From: Spirochaetia bacterium | GTDB lineage: Bacteria; Spirochaetota; Spirochaetia; Treponematales; Breznakiellaceae | Length of the DNA: 48,342 nt | NCBI GenBank assembly: GCA_026002265.1 | Contig: BOBG01000004.1 | Span: 1-48,342 of the forward strand | Direction of reading: 5' to 3' | Shown here: piece after piece, positions 44,292-48,342 of the stretch | Numbering within the stretch: the stretch's first letter is position 1 | How the letters are laid out: each line of letters starts with the position of its first letter | Position numbers and translations under genes: made by a program | Notes under the pieces: model-generated | The model's input: the letters and a program-made list of their open reading frames with translations, nothing else | Databases searched by the model: none | Told to the model about the DNA's origin: nothing

Positions 44292-45779
44292 TTAAAAGCG
44301 TACACTACCGCCTATATTGATATTAAACACAAATGGATTAAACGAAGAAAACTGAAATTTAAATCCGGCGTAAGCACTTAACCAGTTAAAAAATCCATAT
44401 TCTGCTTGAGCTTGTATCTGGAATTGAGGTTTTATATTTCCGGAAGAAAACCAATTTATCGAGTAGAGCGGGCTATCCGGATCATCAGAAAGTTCAGCTT
44501 CTCCCATATAATCAAGATTTGCCGCAGTTTCCCGGCCCTCCCAGCCTTGCAACACAACGTTAAAAGCACCATCTATTGTGAGTTTCTGGCTTGTATAGTG
44601 TGCAGAAAGAGCAATAAGCTGAGAATCACCGCCGTACTTTAATCCATAGGGAACTGCGTACCAATCCTCACCGGCAAAAAGATTAGGCGTATAAAAATAA
44701 TTATAAAAACCTAATTGTCCCCGGAAATCCCCGTAAGCCGTATGACTACTCGATTTTTTGTACATCCATCTCGTTGCAACGATATAATCAAATCCTAGTA
44801 CTAATCCGGTGTCAGTTAATCCAAAGTTTATGTTTTTCCGGATGCCTTTATCCGGATCAAACGAAGGATATTCAAACGTTTCACCTTCAAGAAGATGATA
44901 GCGGACGCCTAATCCAAACGCTATTGCATCAGGATGATCCACTTTACCGGCTGCATCGGTTCCGGTACTTGAGGCGGGAGTCGGTACATCGTCAATACCC
45001 AGTTCACCGTAAATCATTAGCTTGTCAAAAAATATTTTAGCCCCTTGAATTTCTAATGCGACATTTACCCGGCTGGAATGCTCATTATGAGCACTGCCGA
45101 AGACGTTAAAATCCGACAAACTCGCTGGATTTGCTATCGAAGAAGCTTCGCCAATCATTAAAAACCATGTAGGTCCGACATAAGCTAAATCGTGGTACAT
45201 GAAATATTTACTGTGGAGAACACCGGAATGTTCCCAGCCGGAATCACCTTTAATTTCATTAGGTATATACCGGGTTAAATTGGCCCATGACACCAAACTG
45301 TCAAATCTGAAACCGATTTCTTTTCCAATTGATATATTAATTCCATCATAAAATGGCATATCTCTATTTACAAAAAGGTTGTAACCGGCCGCGCCTATGC
45401 TCTGCTTACGTCTGCCCACGCTAAAATACAAAAAATCACCGGTATATTCGAGATAAGCGCGCCGGACCATATTGGTAAAAAGGGAATTAAAATCAAGAAT
45501 AATGGGAGCGCGTAGCGATAAAATAGTTGCCTCGGTATAAAAATTCCACCGGCCACCGTGTAAAGCTAAACTTATATCCAGAAGGGGCCGGTTGTTAAAT
45601 CCATCTATAAATTCAAGATCGGATAATGTTCCGGAATGTTCGATATTATTGAAATTAAAATCTGCATTAGCGTTAATGCCGATGTCAAAAATATCATTGC
45701 CGATGCCGTAACTATTTGCAGAGATTAGCATAATAAAAACAGCGTAAATTTTTATTGACGCATATTTAATTGTAGTCAT
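44292..45779 (-). CDS. Outer-membrane beta-barrel protein, third paralogue
   Basis: 495 residues with a signal peptide (about 1-25, ending ANSYG). Shares the conserved region FSVGRRKQSIGAAGYNLFVN, followed by FYDGINISIG, with the proteins at 20299 and 21763. Strand-like alternation runs to the C terminus NINIGGSVRF, which ends in Phe. Likely a porin- or Wzi-like barrel of unknown substrate. GGTGGTAAT precedes the ATG. It follows the 816-residue lipoprotein gene after a terminator, so it probably has its own promoter or partial read-through. Confidence 0.75.
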   Translation of the reverse strand: MTTIKYASIKIYAVFIMLISANSYGIGNDIFDIGINANADFNFNNIEHSGTLSDLEFIDGFNNRPLLDISLALHGGRWNFYTEATILSLRAPIILDFNSLFTNMVRRAYLEYTGDFLYFSVGRRKQSIGAAGYNLFVNRDMPFYDGINISIGKEIGFRFDSLVSWANLTRYIPNEIKGDSGWEHSGVLHSKYFMYHDLAYVGPTWFLMIGEASSIANPASLSDFNVFGSAHNEHSSRVNVALEIQGAKIFFDKLMIYGELGIDDVPTPASSTGTDAAGKVDHPDAIAFGLGVRYHLLEGETFEYPSFDPDKGIRKNINFGLTDTGLVLGFDYIVATRWMYKKSSSHTAYGDFRGQLGFYNYFYTPNLFAGEDWYAVPYGLKYGGDSQLIALSAHYTSQKLTIDGAFNVVLQGWEGRETAANLDYMGEAELSDDPDSPLYSINWFSSGNIKPQFQIQAQAEYGFFNWLSAYAGFKFQFSSFNPFVFNINIGGSVRF

Positions 45780-45810
45780 ATTACCACCGAAAAAAGCTCG
45801 TACAAAAGCT

Positions 45811-45845
45811 AAGCCCTTTCCCCCAATGGGGGGAATAAAGGGCTT
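45811..45845 (-). terminator. Strong hairpin after the alanine-rich lipoprotein gene
   Basis: Minus strand AAGCCCTTT-ATT-CCCCC pairs with GGGGG-AAAGGGCTT around a short ATT loop, followed by AGCTTTTG. The stem is about 14 bp with one small bulge. It lies just after the stop at 45851 and should end most transcripts before the barrel gene. Confidence 0.75.
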
Positions 45846-45850
45846 CTTTG

Positions 45851-48301
45851 TTAAATACCGATGCCGTCTATTAAAGAGCCGATGATTCCGGTTGGTTTAC
45901 TATCAACGGTAATCATCAGAAGCATATAGGCTTCGGCAAGTCTTTCTCCGATAGATGCTTTCAAAACAGAGGGAATAATTTCGCCGTTTGCAATATCCCA
46001 GTTGGAATTATTATCTAACACTGCTTCGAGCGCAGCGCCTTTGGCTTGGCCGGCAGCGGTTGCTTTGGCAGTGACTGCTGTTTCAGCGGCGTTTTCACCG
46101 GCACTTTCCGCAGCATCAATAAGCGTATTTTTGATGGAGGTTCCGGCCGCGGTCACGCCTACCGGAAGTGCGGCTGCAACTGTTTTAAACAAGTCAATAC
46201 CATCATTTTTTGGTGGGGTGCCCGTTATCTTAGAGCCTAGTACCTTGATTGCCTCTGTTGCATTGCCAAATGTTGCCGTAATGACTGCTGCAAAAAGAGC
46301 CGCTTCGTCATCACCGTCGGCTGCGGTAACTTTTGCCGGAATCAAGGCTTTAGCTGCGTCAGCGGCTTTGTATGCGGCAAGCGCGGCGGCTTCCAGTGGA
46401 TTCTTTAAGTGGGCATCGTCGGTGTCGGTAATTAACCATCCGGCGGCTTCGACTACCTCAGCCAGTGCACTAATTTTACTCAAACCACTACTATTATTAT
46501 ACTTATTCAGCCTCTGTCTAAAGGTGCCGTAATCACCACTGCGATCACCATCGTTATTGTAATAACCAATTTTGTTGTACGCGTTCCTCGCAGTTTGCGC
46601 TTTAGCTTGTGCATCAATAATTACTGCTGAATTTGAAGGAACTCCGGCCGCTATGGCCGCATTAATGGTTGTATCAATATCGTTAATCGCGGCAAGAAGA
46701 GCCGGAAGCGCCAAGTCTGCCGGAGTGGTAACGACACTAATGTCTGTACTAGTAGGCTTATTTTTAAATGTGGTTATTCCAGTATTTACCTGGGCTGCCT
46801 CAGTCTCCGCCGTACTAATATTTGAAGCCATGTCGTAGAATTTTTTGAACGCATCTGTTGTCTTGCTGATGGTAGCATTCAGTGCATCGACTGCCGGATT
46901 GTTCCCGTTTAACTGTTTGATGGCTTCTGCAATGGCACTCACCACGACAAGCTCGGCCGGAATTTCCTTTGCCAGATTTCCGGCTACCGTATCATCGAGT
47001 TTAGTGACATTAGCGGAAGTGGTCTGCAGCCCACCGGCCTGTTGTACCGCCACGGTGTATGCGTTGACATAATTGCCCGCACTGGCGGTTGCATACGCGG
47101 TTTTTGCTGCTGCGAGGTTCCCGGAAGGTACACCGGAATTATCCAGCGCAGTGTTGACCGGAAGATTGATGCTAGAATCCTGCGCTACGAGGATTGCCAC
47201 AGCCGCGGCCGCGGCATTTTTGGCATTGGGGTCGCTTGCCGCATTCCGGGCAGCAGCAGCAGCGTCTTGAATTGCCTTGACTTTCGTATTCTCTGAATCC
47301 AAGGCTTTTGTTAGGGCCGTGACCACCGCGTCAGCCATTGTCTGGGCAATGGACCGGGCAAATTCTTGGTTTGCCGGGAATTGCTGGACAACTGAATTCA
47401 CCAGAGCCGGTAGTTGAGCGGTCAATGAATTAATATTAGTATTGGTCATAGTACTTGCGAGCGCAGTTAATTTATCGGCAAATGCCTGGGCAACGACCTC
47501 GCCTTGGGCCCCGACACTTTCTCCGATAGAAGTTGCATACGCGGTCACTACTTCTGTAATATACGGTTTATTTGTGCTTCGGAACGATTCCACATCCGGC
47601 CGGGACAGCCCCAAACTAACCAGTTGATCAACGCTCGAAGCTTTCAATTTTTTGGCAACTTCGTCTGCTTCCGGTGCTTTAAACTTATCACGCAAAACAT
47701 TTGCAACTTCTTTTAGATCAATGGTACTCCGGCTTGTGTCATAGATATAATGCGTACCGGAAGCCGGATCTTTCACATCGGCAAGAATAAGCGCGATGGT
47801 TGCAAGAAAGAGATCCTCGTTTTTTGCCTGACCTGCATTCAACAGATTGGCCAAGGTTGGATAATCCGGCGCATCTATCAACTTCGCAAAGTACGGGACA
47901 ACTTGATCAAGATAACCGGAATCATTTGCGACATTGTACATAAGCTGGCTCACCGCGCGGTCATTAATATCCCCTCCGTAGAGCAAAGATCCGGAATTTG
48001 CCAACAATGCAGTGCTGACGCCGGATGCTTCATTAGCCGCCTGGATAGCAAGTACCCGGTACTGGTCCCTGTCGGCCGGATCCGCGCTCGGCATCACGGA
48101 CACGATTTTTTCCAGAGCTGCAAGCGAAAGTTTTGGATCAGCTTTTGCAGCCGCAACTAAAGCCCTCGCAGCCGGCACATCAAATACTGCCGGAATCGTT
48201 GATGACGGATCGCGTCCTGCTGATTCGGCTATCGAAGTTGTGAACATATCACACGATACCAACAGCAAAACTACAGCCATTTCGTACAAAATTTTCTTCA
48301 T
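45851..48301 (-). CDS. Large alanine-rich putative lipoprotein
   Basis: 816 residues. The lipobox LLLVSC puts the acylated cysteine at residue 17. The mature protein is very rich in Ala and Asp/Asn/Thr and mostly helical, with repeated heptad-like stretches (DAAAAARNAASDPNAKNAAA, TTINAAIAAGVPSN). It could form long helical bundles or rods on the membrane. No domain recognised; the C terminus is hydrophobic (GIIGSLIDGIGI). The start follows GGAGGAGG, an unusually strong ribosome site. The promoter lies beyond the right edge. Confidence 0.72.
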   Translation of the reverse strand: MKKILYEMAVVLLLVSCDMFTTSIAESAGRDPSSTIPAVFDVPAARALVAAAKADPKLSLAALEKIVSVMPSADPADRDQYRVLAIQAANEASGVSTALLANSGSLLYGGDINDRAVSQLMYNVANDSGYLDQVVPYFAKLIDAPDYPTLANLLNAGQAKNEDLFLATIALILADVKDPASGTHYIYDTSRSTIDLKEVANVLRDKFKAPEADEVAKKLKASSVDQLVSLGLSRPDVESFRSTNKPYITEVVTAYATSIGESVGAQGEVVAQAFADKLTALASTMTNTNINSLTAQLPALVNSVVQQFPANQEFARSIAQTMADAVVTALTKALDSENTKVKAIQDAAAAARNAASDPNAKNAAAAAVAILVAQDSSINLPVNTALDNSGVPSGNLAAAKTAYATASAGNYVNAYTVAVQQAGGLQTTSANVTKLDDTVAGNLAKEIPAELVVVSAIAEAIKQLNGNNPAVDALNATISKTTDAFKKFYDMASNISTAETEAAQVNTGITTFKNKPTSTDISVVTTPADLALPALLAAINDIDTTINAAIAAGVPSNSAVIIDAQAKAQTARNAYNKIGYYNNDGDRSGDYGTFRQRLNKYNNSSGLSKISALAEVVEAAGWLITDTDDAHLKNPLEAAALAAYKAADAAKALIPAKVTAADGDDEAALFAAVITATFGNATEAIKVLGSKITGTPPKNDGIDLFKTVAAALPVGVTAAGTSIKNTLIDAAESAGENAAETAVTAKATAAGQAKGAALEAVLDNNSNWDIANGEIIPSVLKASIGERLAEAYMLLMITVDSKPTGIIGSLIDGIGI

Positions 48302-48342
48302 TGGATTATCCTCCTCCTGGTGGTCCCTCTTACCCCTCCTCC

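Noticed and set aside
46002..46532. Ala/Ser-rich 176-residue frame opposite the large lipoprotein
   Set aside because: Antisense shadow produced by the alanine-rich codons of the real gene.

Overview
The window looks like chromosomal DNA from a spirochaete of the Treponema lineage. Evidence seen here: a fliE-fliF-fliG-fliH-fliI flagellar cluster in treponemal order, lipoproteins with loose spirochaetal lipoboxes, a UPF0164-type outer-membrane protein, an HU-lnt-bactofilin-cinA block next to rho, and rpmF-acpP-rnc in one operon. The species cannot be fixed from sequence alone. The tetranucleotide CCGG is strikingly abundant throughout.

Layout. 1-6.9 kb: a chemoreceptor cut by the left edge, a relic of an IS200/IS605-type right end, then the leftward flagellar operon fliE-F-G-H-I. 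6.9-8.7 kb: tRNA-Cys, a REP-associated tyrosine transposase (RAYT) with its GGWCWGWCC elements, and a small lipoprotein behind a promoter whose spacer holds ten consecutive G. 8.7-12.5 kb: araD, a DUF2225-truA pair, and an exported tyrosine phosphatase carrying a SAM-hydroxide-adenosyltransferase-like domain. 12.5-19.1 kb: two tandem signal peptidases I plus hemW (leftward), then PEGA-FGE, deoD, ispF and nth (rightward). 19.1-23.3 kb: a PilZ protein, a structured intergenic repeat, a 21-bp tandem array and two paralogous outer-membrane barrels. 23.3-27 kb: mscS, a FliL-like gene, DUF167, then TylF, CmpB and HD-domain genes. 27-32.7 kb: rpmF-acpP-rnc followed by a giant 2-hydroxyacyl-CoA dehydratase activase/subunit fusion, all behind a near-consensus promoter. 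32.9-38.3 kb: rho, pncC/cinA, bactofilin, lnt, HU, rpsT and a very small zinc-ribbon gene. 38.4-42.3 kb: groEL with a leader inverted repeat, an M15 peptidase and a CorC-type protein. 42.3-48.3 kb: repeat-rich spacer, a UPF0164-like barrel, a second 21-bp array, a third barrel of the same family, and an 816-residue alanine-rich lipoprotein.

How it fits together. Much of the accessory content concerns the cell envelope: signal peptidases, Lnt, lipoproteins, barrels, bactofilin, a mechanosensitive channel and flagella. The most unusual signals are between genes. They are two degenerate arrays of 21-bp (7-codon) units, each directly 3' of a member of the same outer-membrane family; a poly-G promoter that looks phase-variable; a RAYT whose elements form the 3' ends of neighbouring genes; decayed IS605 right ends that overlap or follow gene ends; and a three-way-junction repeat. 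All function calls rest on reading the sequence and family knowledge; no database search was run.
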